Source of the DNA: Jiangella alkaliphila
GTDB taxonomy: Bacteria > Actinomycetota > Actinomycetes > Jiangellales > Jiangellaceae
DNA: 64,000 nt
Assembly (NCBI RefSeq): GCF_900105925.1
Contig: NZ_LT629791.1
Span: 7,472,001-7,536,000 of the forward strand
Direction: 5' to 3'
In this document: piece after piece, positions 18,590 to 27,673 of the stretch
How the letters are laid out: each line of letters begins with the position of its first letter
Numbering within the stretch: position 1 is the stretch's first letter
Translations under genes and position numbers: made by a program
Notes under the pieces: generated by a model
The model's input: the letters and a program-made list of their open reading frames with translations, nothing else
Told to the model about the DNA's origin: nothing
Databases searched by the model: none

Positions 18590-20115
18590 ACCGGCGGCAC
18601 CCCGTGGCGACGTTCGGAGAAGCGGCGGTCCTTGCCGGCGGCGGCCGCCAGGCGGGCGACCAGCTGGCCCCGTAGCTCCTCAGGCTCCACGATCGCGTCG
18701 ATGACGAGGTCGGACGCCAGCCGCAGGATGTCGATGTCGGCCTCGTACTCCAGCCGCAGCCCGGCCACGTACGCGGCCCGCTCGGCCTCGTCCTCGATGG
18801 CGGCGATCTTGTTGAAGTAGACGGCGTTGACGGCCGCCTCCGGGCCCATGACCGCGATCTTCGCCGTCGGCAGCGCGAGGCAGGCGTCCGGGCCGAAGCC
18901 GGGACCGCACATCGCGTAGAGGCCGGCGCCGTAGGCCTTGCGGACGATCACCGAGACCGTCGGCACCGTCGCCTCGGCGACCGCCGTGATCATCTTGGCG
19001 CCGTGCCGGATGATGCCCTGCCGCTCGACCTCGGAGCCGATCATGAAGCCGGGCACGTCGGCGAGGTAGATCAGCGGCACGTTGAACGCGTCGCACAGCC
19101 AGATGAACCGGGCCGCCTTGTCCGCGGAGTCGGTGAACAGCACGCCGCCCTTGACGGCGGGCTGGTTCGCGACGACGCCGACCGGCTGCCCCTCCAGCAG
19201 CCCGAACCCGGTCACCAGCTCGGCCGCGAACAGCGGCTTGACCTCGAAGAACGAGTCGTCGTCGACGAGCGCGCCGATGACATCGTGGATGTCGTAGCCG
19301 ACCGACTCCTCGGCGGGGACGAGGTCGCGGGTGAACTCGCGGGCCGCGCCGCCGGCGGCGTACGTGGGCGGGGCCTGGCGCCACGACCCGGGCAGGTAGG
19401 AGAGGAACGCCTTCGCCTGCTCGATCGCCTCGGCGTCGTCGGCGGCGAGGTTGTCGCCGCAGCCCGACACCGTCGCGTGCATACGGGCGCCGCCCATCTC
19501 CTCGAGCGTGACCTTCTCGCCGACGACCATCTCGGCCATCCGCGGCGAGCCGAGGTACATCGACGCGTTGCCCTCGACCATGATCACGATGTCGCAGAAC
19601 GACGGGATGTAGGCGCCGCCGGCCGCGCTGGGCCCGAACAGGCAGCAGATCTGCGGCACCCGGCCGGACAGCGCGACCTGGTTGTGGAAGATGCGACCGG
19701 CGCCGCGGCGGCCGGGGAACAGGTCGACCTGGTCGGTGATGCGGGCGCCGGCGGAGTCGATGAACCAGAACACCGGCAGCTCGTCGCGCAGCGCCGTCTC
19801 GGTGACCCGGACGATCTTCTCGACGGTGCGGGCGCCCCACGAACCGGCCTTGACGGTGGAGTCGTTCGCGACGACCAGCGCCGGCCGGCCCTCGACCAGC
19901 CCGCGGCCGGTGACGACGCCGTCGGCGGGCAGGCCGGTGGCCAGCGCGTTGGCCAGCTGGCCGTCCTCGACGAACGTACCGGTGTCGAACAGCAGGTCGA
20001 TGCGGTCGCGGACGTAGAGCTTGCCCTGCGCCGCGAGCTTGGCGGCGCCGGCGTCCGACGGGACCTCGGTCGCCTTGCGCGCCGCGTCGACCTCGGCGTA
20101 GTGGTCGCGCCCCAC
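18586..20115 (-). CDS. Acyl-CoA carboxylase carboxyltransferase subunit (second beta; possibly methylcrotonyl-CoA)
   Basis: 509 residues. N-terminal lobe: FIDSAGARITDQVDLFPGR and GPSAAGGAYIPSFCD. C-terminal lobe: IYLADVPGFMIGSEVERQG, then RKAYGAGLYAMCGPGFGPD. The QVDLFPGR insertion and AGLYAMCGPGF ending separate it from the PccB-like protein at 6852 and recall carboxyltransferases of acyl-CoA catabolism, such as methylcrotonyl-CoA carboxylase. I chose the GTG at 20115 because GGGAGGGG lies five bases upstream; an ATG at 20145 that overlaps the dehydrogenase stop is possible. It is co-directional with the acyl-CoA dehydrogenase and next to a MerR regulator, an arrangement like liu-type leucine genes. 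Confidence 0.85.
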   Translation of the reverse strand: MGRDHYAEVDAARKATEVPSDAGAAKLAAQGKLYVRDRIDLLFDTGTFVEDGQLANALATGLPADGVVTGRGLVEGRPALVVANDSTVKAGSWGARTVEKIVRVTETALRDELPVFWFIDSAGARITDQVDLFPGRRGAGRIFHNQVALSGRVPQICCLFGPSAAGGAYIPSFCDIVIMVEGNASMYLGSPRMAEMVVGEKVTLEEMGGARMHATVSGCGDNLAADDAEAIEQAKAFLSYLPGSWRQAPPTYAAGGAAREFTRDLVPAEESVGYDIHDVIGALVDDDSFFEVKPLFAAELVTGFGLLEGQPVGVVANQPAVKGGVLFTDSADKAARFIWLCDAFNVPLIYLADVPGFMIGSEVERQGIIRHGAKMITAVAEATVPTVSVIVRKAYGAGLYAMCGPGFGPDACLALPTAKIAVMGPEAAVNAVYFNKIAAIEDEAERAAYVAGLRLEYEADIDILRLASDLVIDAIVEPEELRGQLVARLAAAAGKDRRFSERRHGVPPV

Positions 20116-20141
20116 GGCGCCCCTCCCTGTCACGGGCACGA

Positions 20142-21308
20142 TCATGCCTGAACCGGCAGCCCCAGTCCGCGCGCGAGCACGAGCCGCTGGATCTCGCTGG
20201 TCCCCTCGCCGATCTCGAGGATCTTCGCGTCGCGGTAGAAGCGCGCCACCGGGTACTCCTCCATGAACCCGTAGCCGCCGTGCACCTGGGTCGCGACCCG
20301 GGTCGCGGTGACGGCGGACTCCGTCGCGTAGAGCTTGGCCGACGCCGCCGCCTGCTTCACCTGCTCGGCCGGCGCGCCGGCGTCGCGCAGGGCCGCCGCG
20401 CGGTACGTCAGCAGCCGGGCGGCCTGTGCCATGACCTCGAGGTCGGCGATCTGGAACGCGACGGCCTGCTTGGCGCCGATCGGCACGCCGAATGATGTCC
20501 GCTCGTGCGCGTAGCCGACCGACGCGTCGAGCATGGCCTGGATGCAGCCGACCGCCAGCGCCGCGATGGCGATGCGGCCGTCGTCGAGCGTCGCCAGGAA
20601 CTGCGCGAACCCCTGGCCCCGCTGCCCGAGCAGGTGGTCGGCCGGCACCCGGGCGCCGTCGAACGTCAGCGGGTGGGTGTCGGACGCGTGCCAGCCGAGC
20701 TTGTCGTAGGCCGGCTCGACGATGAAGCCCGGCGTGCCGGCGGGGACGATGATCGCGGAGATCTCCGCGCCGCCGCCGGGCCGCTCGCCGGTGCGTGCGG
20801 TGATGGTGACGCAGCTGGTCAGCTCGGTGCCGGAGTTGGTGATGAACTGCTTGGCGCCGTCGACGACCCACTGGTCGCCGTCGAGGACCGCACGGGTCGT
20901 CGTGGCGCCGGCGTCGGATCCGGAGCCGGGTTCGGTGAGGCCGAACGCGGCCAGCGCGCGGCCGGCGAGCAGGTCGGGCAGCCAGCGGGCCTTCTGCTCG
21001 TCGGTGCCGTAGGACAGGATCGGCGTGATGCCCAGACCGACGGCCGCCTCGAGCGTGATGCCCATCGACTGGTCGACCCGGCCGATCTCCTCGATCGCCA
21101 CGCACAGGCTGGTGAGGCCGCCGCCCGCGCCGCCGTACTCCTCGGGCGCGGTCAGGCCGAACAGCCCCAGCTCGCCCATGGCCCGGAGGACGGAGGTCGG
21201 GAACTCGTGCTTGCGGTCCCACTCGGCGGCGTGCGGCGCGATCTCGGCCCGGGCGAAGTCGCGGACGACCGCGCGGAACTCCTCGTGTTCGGTGGAGAGC
21301 TCGAACAT
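20142..21308 (-). CDS. Acyl-CoA dehydrogenase
   Basis: 388 residues, the standard length. LTEPGSGSDAGATTTRA (FAD/substrate loop), QVHGGYGFMEEYPVARFYRDAK and EIGEGTSEIQRLVLAR are the two C-terminal signatures; the Glu in GEGTSEI is the usual catalytic base position. It introduces a 2,3 double bond into an acyl-CoA. Together with the adjacent carboxyltransferase it would supply an unsaturated acyl-CoA for biotin-dependent carboxylation, as in isovaleryl- or citronellyl-CoA breakdown, though the exact acyl group is open. It is divergent from the MerR gene and probably controlled by the palindrome between them. Confidence 0.92.
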   Translation of the reverse strand: MFELSTEHEEFRAVVRDFARAEIAPHAAEWDRKHEFPTSVLRAMGELGLFGLTAPEEYGGAGGGLTSLCVAIEEIGRVDQSMGITLEAAVGLGITPILSYGTDEQKARWLPDLLAGRALAAFGLTEPGSGSDAGATTTRAVLDGDQWVVDGAKQFITNSGTELTSCVTITARTGERPGGGAEISAIIVPAGTPGFIVEPAYDKLGWHASDTHPLTFDGARVPADHLLGQRGQGFAQFLATLDDGRIAIAALAVGCIQAMLDASVGYAHERTSFGVPIGAKQAVAFQIADLEVMAQAARLLTYRAAALRDAGAPAEQVKQAAASAKLYATESAVTATRVATQVHGGYGFMEEYPVARFYRDAKILEIGEGTSEIQRLVLARGLGLPVQA

Positions 21309-21338
21309 GTGGTTCCCGCTTCCGTAGCGCGTGCGTAC

Positions 21339-21359
21339 TTGACGTTTACGTTAACGTAA
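21339..21359. promoter_or_regulatory. MerR-type operator between acyl-CoA dehydrogenase and regulator
   Basis: TTACGTTAACGTAA at 21346-21359 is a perfect 14-bp palindrome, and TTGACG at 21339-21344 abuts it as a candidate -35. The site lies between the divergent acyl-CoA dehydrogenase and MerR genes. MerR-family proteins bind such palindromes in the spacer of long-spacer promoters, so this is the likely operator. Confidence 0.65.
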
Positions 21360-21399
21360 GTTCGACCGTCGTACCAGTGATGGGACCGGAGGAGTGGGT

Positions 21400-21789
21400 G
21401 TGACCGAGACCGAGCGGACGTGGAGCATCGCCGAACTGGCCGACGAGTACGGCATCACGCTGCGCACGATCCGGTTCTACGAGGAGCAGGGCCTGCTCAC
21501 CCCCGCCCGCAACGGGACCCGCCGGGTCTTCCACGACGGCGACCGCGTGCGGCTGGGCCTGGTGTTGCGCGGCAAGCGGCTCGGCTTCCCGCTGGACGAG
21601 ATCAAGAAGATCATCGGCATGTACGACGCCGAGCCCGGCGAAGTCGGCCAGCTGCGCTACCTGCTCGACCAGATCGAGCACCGGCGCGACGAGCTGGAAC
21701 AGCGGCGGCGCGACATCGACGCCACCCTGTCCGACCTCGCCGAACTGGAGCGCCGCTGCCGCGCCGACCTGGGCCGCCTCACCGGCTGA
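21400..21789 (+). CDS. MerR-family transcriptional regulator
   Basis: 129 residues. The N-terminal winged helix reads WSIAELADEYGITLRTIRFYEEQGLLTPARNG. Then comes YHRR-like RVFHDGDRVRLGLVLRGKRLGFPLDEIK and a C-terminal coiled-coil dimerisation helix (about 75-120, rich in Glu/Arg). No cysteine pair for metal sensing is present, so it probably senses an organic ligand such as an acyl-CoA, as LiuR/AtuR-type MerR proteins do. GTG 21400 is chosen because GGAGGAG lies five bases upstream; an earlier GTG at 21394 falls in that ribosome site. Divergent to the acyl-CoA dehydrogenase operon. Confidence 0.88.
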   Translation: MTETERTWSIAELADEYGITLRTIRFYEEQGLLTPARNGTRRVFHDGDRVRLGLVLRGKRLGFPLDEIKKIIGMYDAEPGEVGQLRYLLDQIEHRRDELEQRRRDIDATLSDLAELERRCRADLGRLTG

Positions 21790-21793
21790 CGGT

Positions 21794-23158
21794 TCACCCG
21801 TAGCAGTTCTGCCCGCCGTCGAGATGGAAGTTGTCCACCAGGTCACCGCCGGCGAAGTTGATGACCCACTGCAGGTCTGGCCGGCCCGCGACGGTCACAT
21901 AGGGGTCGAACGAGTCACCCTCGATCAGACCCGGATAGGCGGCGAGCACCTCGCTCCTCGTCGACCCGACCCTGATCCCCTCCGGCGTCCGGACCTCCGC
22001 ACTGGACCGGAGCACCGTGACCCGCCACTCGCTGTCGTCGATCGAGCCGTCCCCTGACAGGTCGCGCCGGTGTGAGATCCATCCCGACACCTGCCCGCGG
22101 ACGAAGCTGCCGTAGCAGGCGCCGCCCTGATGGGTGGTATCGATCTCGACGTTGCCCAACGCCTCCAGCTCGGCCAGCGTCATGCCGATCTGGACGCCTT
22201 CCAGCCCTGCCGGGTCGAACACCGGCAGGTCCGGTTCCTCGTATGGCTGCGGGTTCGCGCCGCAGTTGTCCAGGCCGTCGTGGACGATCCGGCTCACCAG
22301 GCCGTCGGTGACCTCGAATGCCCAGAACGAGATCACGCCGTCCAGCCCGCGGATCACCGTGGCGAGGTCGTCGCCGTCGTCCGCGGAGGTCTCCGGATAC
22401 GCGGTCCAGACGTCGGCGGCGAGGCTGCCCACCCCGATGCCCTCGGGCGTGCGCACCGGGACGTCCGGCACCAGGGTCGCCACCTCGTAGGCGGCCATGA
22501 TGTCCTCCGGCGGTTCGCCGATCGCCCCGCGCAGCGAGATGTAGCCGTGCGCCCGCTCGGTGCGGAACTCGCCGTAGCACAGCTCCGGCCGGTCGGAGTC
22601 GCCGCGCAGCCGGGTGATCTGCACCCCGGGCACCTGCTGCAGCTCGGCCAGCGTCATGCGCACCTGGACGCCGTCGAACGGCGCGGCCGGGTCGAGCAGC
22701 GGCAGGCCGATGACGTCCACCGGGACCGGGACGTCCGTGGGCTGCTCGCCGCCCGGATCGGCGCCACCGGCCGACGACCCCGTCGGGTCGCCCGTCACGT
22801 CGCCGGCCGGCTCTCCGGTGGCCGCTCCGGTGGGGTCGCCGACGGGCGTTTCGGACGGGCTGGCCGCGGGAGCCGGCAGCGTCACCGGGTCCGGAGTCAG
22901 CTCCGGGGCGAGCATGGCCGGCGACTCGGCCGGTTCCGGCTCGTACCCGGCGTCGGCGGAGAACTGACCGGTGACGGCCATCGAGCCGACCGCCAGCGCG
23001 GCCACCACACCGACCGAAGCCGCCGTGGACGCGACCATGCGCACCGTGCGTCGCCGGCGAGCGCCGCGGACGATCCGCCCGACCGCGTCGGTGCTGGACG
23101 GCACCGCGAGCCGGTCGTCGCCGAAGATCCGGCGCAACTCGTCGTCGAAGTCGTTCAT
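21794..23158 (-). CDS. Two-lobed extracellular membrane-anchored protein paired with a sigma factor (copy A)
   Basis: 454 residues. A short cytoplasmic part (1-40, MNDFDDELRRIFGDDRLAV..., ending in an arginine cluster) precedes one membrane helix (41-62) and a Pro/Thr/Gly-rich linker. Two homologous lobes follow. Each lobe has a GMTLAEL-type element (VRMTLAELQ and IGMTLAELE), a CYG.F element and a TPEGI-VGS-AYP element, and ends with an asparagine-cysteine (NCG, NCYG). I recognise no established domain; the GMT/GS repeats recall BLIP/SmpA-like folds. Start overlaps the sigma factor stop by four bases, so it is probably the cognate regulator or sensor. It is paralogous to 23814-25184. Confidence 0.7.
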   Translation of the reverse strand: MNDFDDELRRIFGDDRLAVPSSTDAVGRIVRGARRRRTVRMVASTAASVGVVAALAVGSMAVTGQFSADAGYEPEPAESPAMLAPELTPDPVTLPAPAASPSETPVGDPTGAATGEPAGDVTGDPTGSSAGGADPGGEQPTDVPVPVDVIGLPLLDPAAPFDGVQVRMTLAELQQVPGVQITRLRGDSDRPELCYGEFRTERAHGYISLRGAIGEPPEDIMAAYEVATLVPDVPVRTPEGIGVGSLAADVWTAYPETSADDGDDLATVIRGLDGVISFWAFEVTDGLVSRIVHDGLDNCGANPQPYEEPDLPVFDPAGLEGVQIGMTLAELEALGNVEIDTTHQGGACYGSFVRGQVSGWISHRRDLSGDGSIDDSEWRVTVLRSSAEVRTPEGIRVGSTRSEVLAAYPGLIEGDSFDPYVTVAGRPDLQWVINFAGGDLVDNFHLDGGQNCYG

Positions 23159-23721
23159 CGGTCGCTTCCCTCCACCGAGGACAGACTCGCCCTCAATTTC
23201 GCCAGCGCCTTGCTCGCCTGGCTCTTCACCGTGCCCGTGGAGATCCCGAGTGCCGCCGCGATCTGCGCCTCGGACAGGTCCTCGTAGTAGCGCAGCACCA
23301 GCACCGCCCGCTGCCGTGGCGGCAGCTCGGCCAGTGCCTGCCAGACCGGCTCGCCGTCGAGGCGGTCGGCCGGCAGGTCGGCGCGCTCGGGGAACTCGTC
23401 GACCAGCACCTCACGGCGACGACGACGCCAGCGGCTCACGTGCGCGTTCGCGATCGCCCGGCGGACGTAGGCCTGCGGGTCGACGTTCTGGCGCATGAGC
23501 TTCCCCCAGCGCGACCCCACCTTCTCCAGCACCGTCTGCACCAGGTCGGCGCCGTCGTGCGGCGACCCGGTCAGCGCGTGCGCGTATCGGAGCAGCCCGG
23601 GCAGACTCGCCCGGACGAAGTCCTCGAACTCGACCGTCGCCTCGCCCGCCTCGGAACGGCCCGCGAACGCCGCCGCACCCACCGCCGGTGCGGCCTCCTC
23701 GCCAGGAGACTGAAGGAACAT
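23155..23721 (-). CDS. SigE-family ECF-like RNA polymerase sigma factor (copy A)
   Basis: 188 residues. Region 2 (about 32-98) reads [23 protein letters not shown] and DLVQTVLEKV. Region 4 (about 125-178) reads [36 protein letters not shown]. This is the actinobacterial SigE-family (SigE70-like) layout. ATG 23721 or the preceding GTG are both possible. It overlaps the two-lobed membrane protein by four bases. The upstream segment carries GGCAAC-N17-CGTC, the same promoter shape as copy B, suggesting autoregulation. 188 residues is identical to the copy-B sigma. Confidence 0.9.
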   Translation of the reverse strand: MFLQSPGEEAAPAVGAAAFAGRSEAGEATVEFEDFVRASLPGLLRYAHALTGSPHDGADLVQTVLEKVGSRWGKLMRQNVDPQAYVRRAIANAHVSRWRRRRREVLVDEFPERADLPADRLDGEPVWQALAELPPRQRAVLVLRYYEDLSEAQIAAALGISTGTVKSQASKALAKLRASLSSVEGSDR

Positions 23722-23760
23722 CACGACCCCGCTTCGCCCGTTCTGCCTCGTTGCTGTGAT

Positions 23761-23787
23761 GACGCCCGGACGAGCCGTCCGGTTGCC
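23761..23787 (-). promoter_or_regulatory. ECF-type promoter of sigma copy A
   Basis: On the minus strand, GGCAAC (23787-23782) and CGTC (23764-23761) are separated by 17 bases and lie 40 bases before the sigma ATG. The same GGCAAC-N17-CGT arrangement precedes copy B at an equivalent distance. This resembles GGAAC/CGT ECF promoters, so each sigma may drive its own module or the other's. Confidence 0.55.
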
Positions 23788-23813
23788 TGTGTCCAATGCA
23801 GGTTCCTGTCGGG

Positions 23814-25184
23814 TCAGCCAGCGCAGATCTGTCCGGCGTCGAGGCCGAGGCCCGACACCGTCTCGCCGTCGCTGCTGAGGAAGATCCAGCGCACCGCCGG
23901 GTTGCCGGGGTCCGCGACGAACGGGTCGAACGTGTCGCCCTCCCTGACGTCCGGGTAGGCCTCGCGGACCTGCTCGATCGTCGACCCGGGCCCGATGCCG
24001 AGCGGCGTCGTGAGGCCCGCCGCCAGCGAGGTGACAGCCGTGACGCGGTAGTCGTCGTCGGATTCCGCACGCTCCGCCTCGGTGACCCAGTCGGAGCGCA
24101 CGGAGACCCACCCGGAGACGTCGTCGCCCAGCTCGAAGCGGCTGTGGCACACCCCGAACTCGTCCTCCATCGGCGTGATGACGACGCCGTCGACGGCCTG
24201 CAGCTCGGTCAGCGTCATGCCGAGCCGGATCGGAGCGAAGATGTCCTCCCCCTCAACCCGCCAGCTGGCGTCGGTCTCGCCGCCGGGCGTCTCGGTGCCG
24301 GTCTCGGTCCCCTCGTCGGCGCCGGTCTCGTCGTTCGGCGGCTCGGTGCCGGCGGGCGGATCCTGCGGCTCCTCGCCGGTCTCGTCGCCCTCGCCGCCTT
24401 CGTCGCCGCCGGTGGGCGGGTCGAGGATCGGCGCGCGGTGGCACTGCTGCAGGCCCTCCATCATGATCTCGGTGACCACGCCGCCGGCCATCGTGAACTC
24501 CCAGCCGCGCACGATGATGTCCTCGCCCTCGAACGTCGCGCGGTGCCCGTTGTCGGGCTTGCCGAAGAGGTCGAGGTTCGGGTACGCCGCGAGGAGGTCG
24601 CTCTCGGACGAGCCCGGCGTGATGCCCTCGGGCGTCGCCACCGGCACGTCGAAGTGCATGGTGGACACCTCGTAGTACGGGTTCAGGTCGTCCGGGGTCA
24701 CGCCGAACGTGCCGCGGGTCGAGATGTACCCGTGCGCGTTGGCGCTGCGGTACTCGCCGTAGCAGAGCTCGGTGTACCCGTCCTCCGGTTCGAACCGGGT
24801 GATCTCGACGCCGTCGAGGTTCTCCAGGTCGGCGAGCTTCGTGCCGACGGTGAGCCCGTCGATGCCCTCGTTCGGGTACACCATGACCGGCTCGGCCGGC
24901 GTGGTGGTGGTCGGCGCCGGGGTCGTCGGATCGTCCGTCGCGCCGGACGGCGTCCCCGCCGGGCCGACAGCGTCCGGACCGGCGGTGAACTGGTCCGCCA
25001 CGGCGAACGATCCCACAGTCAGCGCGGCGACCATGCCGACGGAGCCCACCGTCGTCGCGGCCAGCCGGGCGGCGCGGCGGCGCCGGGCGCCCCGCACGAT
25101 CCGGTCGACGGCGTCGGCGCGCGGTGTGAGCGCGAGCCGGTCGTCGCCCAGCAGGCGGCGCAGTTCGTCGTCGAACTCGTTCAT
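23814..25184 (-). CDS. Two-lobed extracellular membrane-anchored protein paired with a sigma factor (copy B)
   Basis: 456 residues with the same plan as copy A. The start [19 protein letters not shown] is nearly identical, followed by an arginine cluster, one membrane helix (about 40-63) and a Pro/Thr-rich linker. Two lobes follow, carrying [14 protein letters not shown] and [21 protein letters not shown] and CHSRFE, and [18 protein letters not shown] with AYP. A Glu/Gly/Thr-rich linker of about 50 residues separates the lobes. The C-terminus ends QICAG. Cys pairs suggest disulfides outside the cell. The short inner tail could hold the paired sigma factor, but no known anti-sigma domain is visible. 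Coupled by four bases to its sigma. Confidence 0.7.
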   Translation of the reverse strand: MNEFDDELRRLLGDDRLALTPRADAVDRIVRGARRRRAARLAATTVGSVGMVAALTVGSFAVADQFTAGPDAVGPAGTPSGATDDPTTPAPTTTTPAEPVMVYPNEGIDGLTVGTKLADLENLDGVEITRFEPEDGYTELCYGEYRSANAHGYISTRGTFGVTPDDLNPYYEVSTMHFDVPVATPEGITPGSSESDLLAAYPNLDLFGKPDNGHRATFEGEDIIVRGWEFTMAGGVVTEIMMEGLQQCHRAPILDPPTGGDEGGEGDETGEEPQDPPAGTEPPNDETGADEGTETGTETPGGETDASWRVEGEDIFAPIRLGMTLTELQAVDGVVITPMEDEFGVCHSRFELGDDVSGWVSVRSDWVTEAERAESDDDYRVTAVTSLAAGLTTPLGIGPGSTIEQVREAYPDVREGDTFDPFVADPGNPAVRWIFLSSDGETVSGLGLDAGQICAG

Positions 25185-25747
25185 CGGTCTCTTCCCTCCA
25201 CCGAGGACATGGTCGTCCTCCACTTCGTCAGGGCCTTGCTCGCCTGGCTCTTCACCGTGCCCGCGGTGATGCCCAGAGCCGCGGCGATCTCCGCCTCGGA
25301 CAGGTCCTCGTAGTAGCGCAGCACCACCACGGCGCGCTGCCGCGGCGGCAGGCCGGCCAGTGCCTGCCAGAGCGGCTCGCCGTCGAGACGGTCCGGAAGG
25401 GACACGCCGCGATCGGGCAGCTCGTCGACCAGCACCTCGCGCCGGCGCCGCCGCCAACGGCTCACGTGCGCGTTCGCCATCGACCGCCGCACGTAGGCGA
25501 GCGGGTCGGTGTCGTGCCGGATGATCTTCGACCAGCGCGCGCCGGCCTTCTCCAGCGCCGTCTGCACGAGGTCGGCCGCGTCGTGCGGCGACCCGGTCAG
25601 CGCGTATCCGTAGCGCAGCAGGCCAGGCAGACTGGCCCGGGCGAACTCCTCGAACTCCATGGTCGCCTCGTCCGGCTCGGAGCGGCCCGCGATCACCGTC
25701 GCACCCACGGCCGGTGCGGCTTCCCCGTCTGGGGACTCTATAAGCAT
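25181..25747 (-). CDS. SigE-family ECF-like RNA polymerase sigma factor (copy B)
   Basis: 188 residues, closely similar to copy A throughout. Region 2 has [23 protein letters not shown] and [14 protein letters not shown]. The basic segment [17 protein letters not shown] is shared exactly with copy A. Region 4 is [34 protein letters not shown]. Recognition-helix positions are almost the same in both copies, so the two may read overlapping promoters. It overlaps the membrane protein gene by four bases. It is divergent from the biotin carboxylase gene, with about 125 bp shared upstream. Confidence 0.9.
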   Translation of the reverse strand: MLIESPDGEAAPAVGATVIAGRSEPDEATMEFEEFARASLPGLLRYGYALTGSPHDAADLVQTALEKAGARWSKIIRHDTDPLAYVRRSMANAHVSRWRRRRREVLVDELPDRGVSLPDRLDGEPLWQALAGLPPRQRAVVVLRYYEDLSEAEIAAALGITAGTVKSQASKALTKWRTTMSSVEGRDR

Positions 25748-25785
25748 CACGACCCCGCTTCGCCTGTCTGCCTCGATGCCGTGAA

Positions 25786-25812
25786 CACGCAGGACGGGCC
25801 GCGCCGGTTGCC
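25786..25812 (-). promoter_or_regulatory. ECF-type promoter of sigma copy B
   Basis: Minus-strand GGCAAC (25812-25807), 17-base spacer, then CGTG (25789-25786), 39 bases before the sigma ATG. Spacing and position match copy A. The stretch from here to the start codon is also conserved between copies (GAAGCGGGGTCGTGATG in both). Confidence 0.55.
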
Positions 25813-25873
25813 CGCGACCAGGAGACACCCGGCGTTCCGCTTAGACTCGCCTCCAGTTCTGGGAGGAGTCAGC

Positions 25874-27670
25874 GTGGAGTACCGCCGGATCAGCAAGGTT
25901 CTCGTGGCCAACCGCGGCGAGATCGCGGTGCGGGTACTCCGCGCCTGCCGCGACGCCGGCCTGGCCGGCGTCGCCGTCTACGCCGACGGCGACCGCGACG
26001 CGCCACACGCCCGGCTCGCCGACGAGGCCTACGCGCTCGACGGCGCGACCGCCGCCGAGACCTACCTGGTCATCGCCAAGCTGCTCGACGTCGCCGAGCG
26101 GGCCGGCGCCGACGCCGTCCACCCGGGCTACGGCTTCCTGGCCGAGAACGCCGAGTTCGCGCAGGCCGTCCTCGACGCCGGGCTGGTCTGGATCGGCCCG
26201 CCGCCGGCCGCCATCACCGCGCTCGGCGACAAGGTCAGCGCGCGCCACATCGCCGCCCGGGCCGGCGCCCCGCTGGTCGCGGGCACGTCCGACCCCGTCA
26301 CCGGCGCCGCCGAGGTCGTCGCGTTCGCCGAGGAGCACGGCCTGCCGGTCGCCATCAAGGCGGCCTACGGCGGCGGCGGCCGCGGCCTCAAGGTCGCTCG
26401 CACGCTGGAGGAGATCCCGGAGCTGTACGAGTCCGCGGTGCGCGAGGCGGTCGCGGCGTTCGGCCGCGGCGAGTGCTTCGTCGAGCGCTATCTCGACCGG
26501 CCGCGGCACGTCGAGACCCAGTGCCTGGCCGACCGATATGGCGCGGTCGCTGTGATTTCGACCCGCGACTGCTCGCTGCAGCGGCGGCACCAGAAGTTGG
26601 TCGAGGAGGCGCCCGCGCCGTTCCTCACCGACGAGCAGAACGCGCAGCTCTACCGCGCGTCCAAGGCGATCCTGCGCGAGGCCGGCTACGTCGGCGCCGG
26701 CACCTGCGAGTTCCTCGTCGGCACCGACGGCACCATCTCGTTCCTCGAGGTCAACACCCGGTTGCAGGTCGAGCACCCGGTCACCGAGGAGGTCACCGGC
26801 CTCGACCTCGTCCGCGAGATGTTCCGCATCGCCGAGGGTGAGGAGCTGGGCTACGACGACCCGGTCGTCCGCGGCCACTCCATCGAGTTCCGCATCAACG
26901 GCGAGGACCCCGGCCGCAACTTCCTGCCCACCCCGGGCAGGGTCACGACGTTCCGGCCACCGTCGGGGCCCGGCGTGCGGGTCGACGCGGGCGTCGAAGC
27001 GGGCAGCGTCGTCGGGCAGAACTTCGACTCGCTGCTGGCCAAGCTGATCGTCACCGGCACCACGCGGCGGCAGGCGGTCGAGCGGGCCCGGCGGGCGCTG
27101 GCCGAGTTCGAGGTCGGCGGGCTGGCCACCGTCATCCCGTTCCACCGCGCGGTCCTCGACGACGCCGCGTTCGTCCCGGCCGCCGACGGCGAGCCGTTCG
27201 CCGTCCACACCCGCTGGATCGAGACCGAGTGGGCGAACCCCGTCCCCCCGTTCACCGGCGGCGACGCAGACGGCGCCGAGGGCGACGACGCGCGCGAGCG
27301 GGTCACCGTCGAGGTCGGCGGGAAGCGGCTGGAGGTCGTGCTGCCGGCCGGGCTCGGGGCGTCGGCGAGCGCTGGGGCCGTCAACCCGGGTACTGCCCGG
27401 CGGCCGGTGCGCCGCGCCGCCGGTCGGGCCGGCGGGGCCGCGGGGGCGGCGGGTGGCGACGCGCTCACGTCGCCGATGCAGGGCACGATCATCAAGGTGG
27501 TCGCCGAGGACGGGCAGACGGTCGCCGAGGGCGACGTCGTGGTCGTCATGGAGGCGATGAAGATGGAGCAGCCGATCACGGCGCACAAGGCCGGCACGGT
27601 CACCGGGCTGAGCGCCGAGGTGGGCACGACGATCGGCAACGGCGCCGTCATCTGCACCATCGAGGGCTGA
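25874..27670 (+). CDS. Acyl-CoA carboxylase alpha subunit (biotin carboxylase + BCCP)
   Basis: 598 residues. The biotin carboxylase part (about 1-450) shows [43 protein letters not shown] (ATP-grasp glycine loop), [19 protein letters not shown] and [16 protein letters not shown]. The C-terminal carrier domain contains the biotinylation motif [11 protein letters not shown] about 40 residues from the end. It carboxylates its own biotin using ATP and bicarbonate and feeds the beta subunits at 6852 and 18586. Modification would be by BirA at 3332. GGGAGGAG lies before the GTG, and TAGACT at 25842-25847 is a good -10, so this gene has a leader. An alanine/glycine-rich linker precedes the carrier domain. 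Confidence 0.95.
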   Translation: MEYRRISKVLVANRGEIAVRVLRACRDAGLAGVAVYADGDRDAPHARLADEAYALDGATAAETYLVIAKLLDVAERAGADAVHPGYGFLAENAEFAQAVLDAGLVWIGPPPAAITALGDKVSARHIAARAGAPLVAGTSDPVTGAAEVVAFAEEHGLPVAIKAAYGGGGRGLKVARTLEEIPELYESAVREAVAAFGRGECFVERYLDRPRHVETQCLADRYGAVAVISTRDCSLQRRHQKLVEEAPAPFLTDEQNAQLYRASKAILREAGYVGAGTCEFLVGTDGTISFLEVNTRLQVEHPVTEEVTGLDLVREMFRIAEGEELGYDDPVVRGHSIEFRINGEDPGRNFLPTPGRVTTFRPPSGPGVRVDAGVEAGSVVGQNFDSLLAKLIVTGTTRRQAVERARRALAEFEVGGLATVIPFHRAVLDDAAFVPAADGEPFAVHTRWIETEWANPVPPFTGGDADGAEGDDARERVTVEVGGKRLEVVLPAGLGASASAGAVNPGTARRPVRRAAGRAGGAAGAAGGDALTSPMQGTIIKVVAEDGQTVAEGDVVVVMEAMKMEQPITAHKAGTVTGLSAEVGTTIGNGAVICTIEG

Positions 27671-27673
27671 CCC

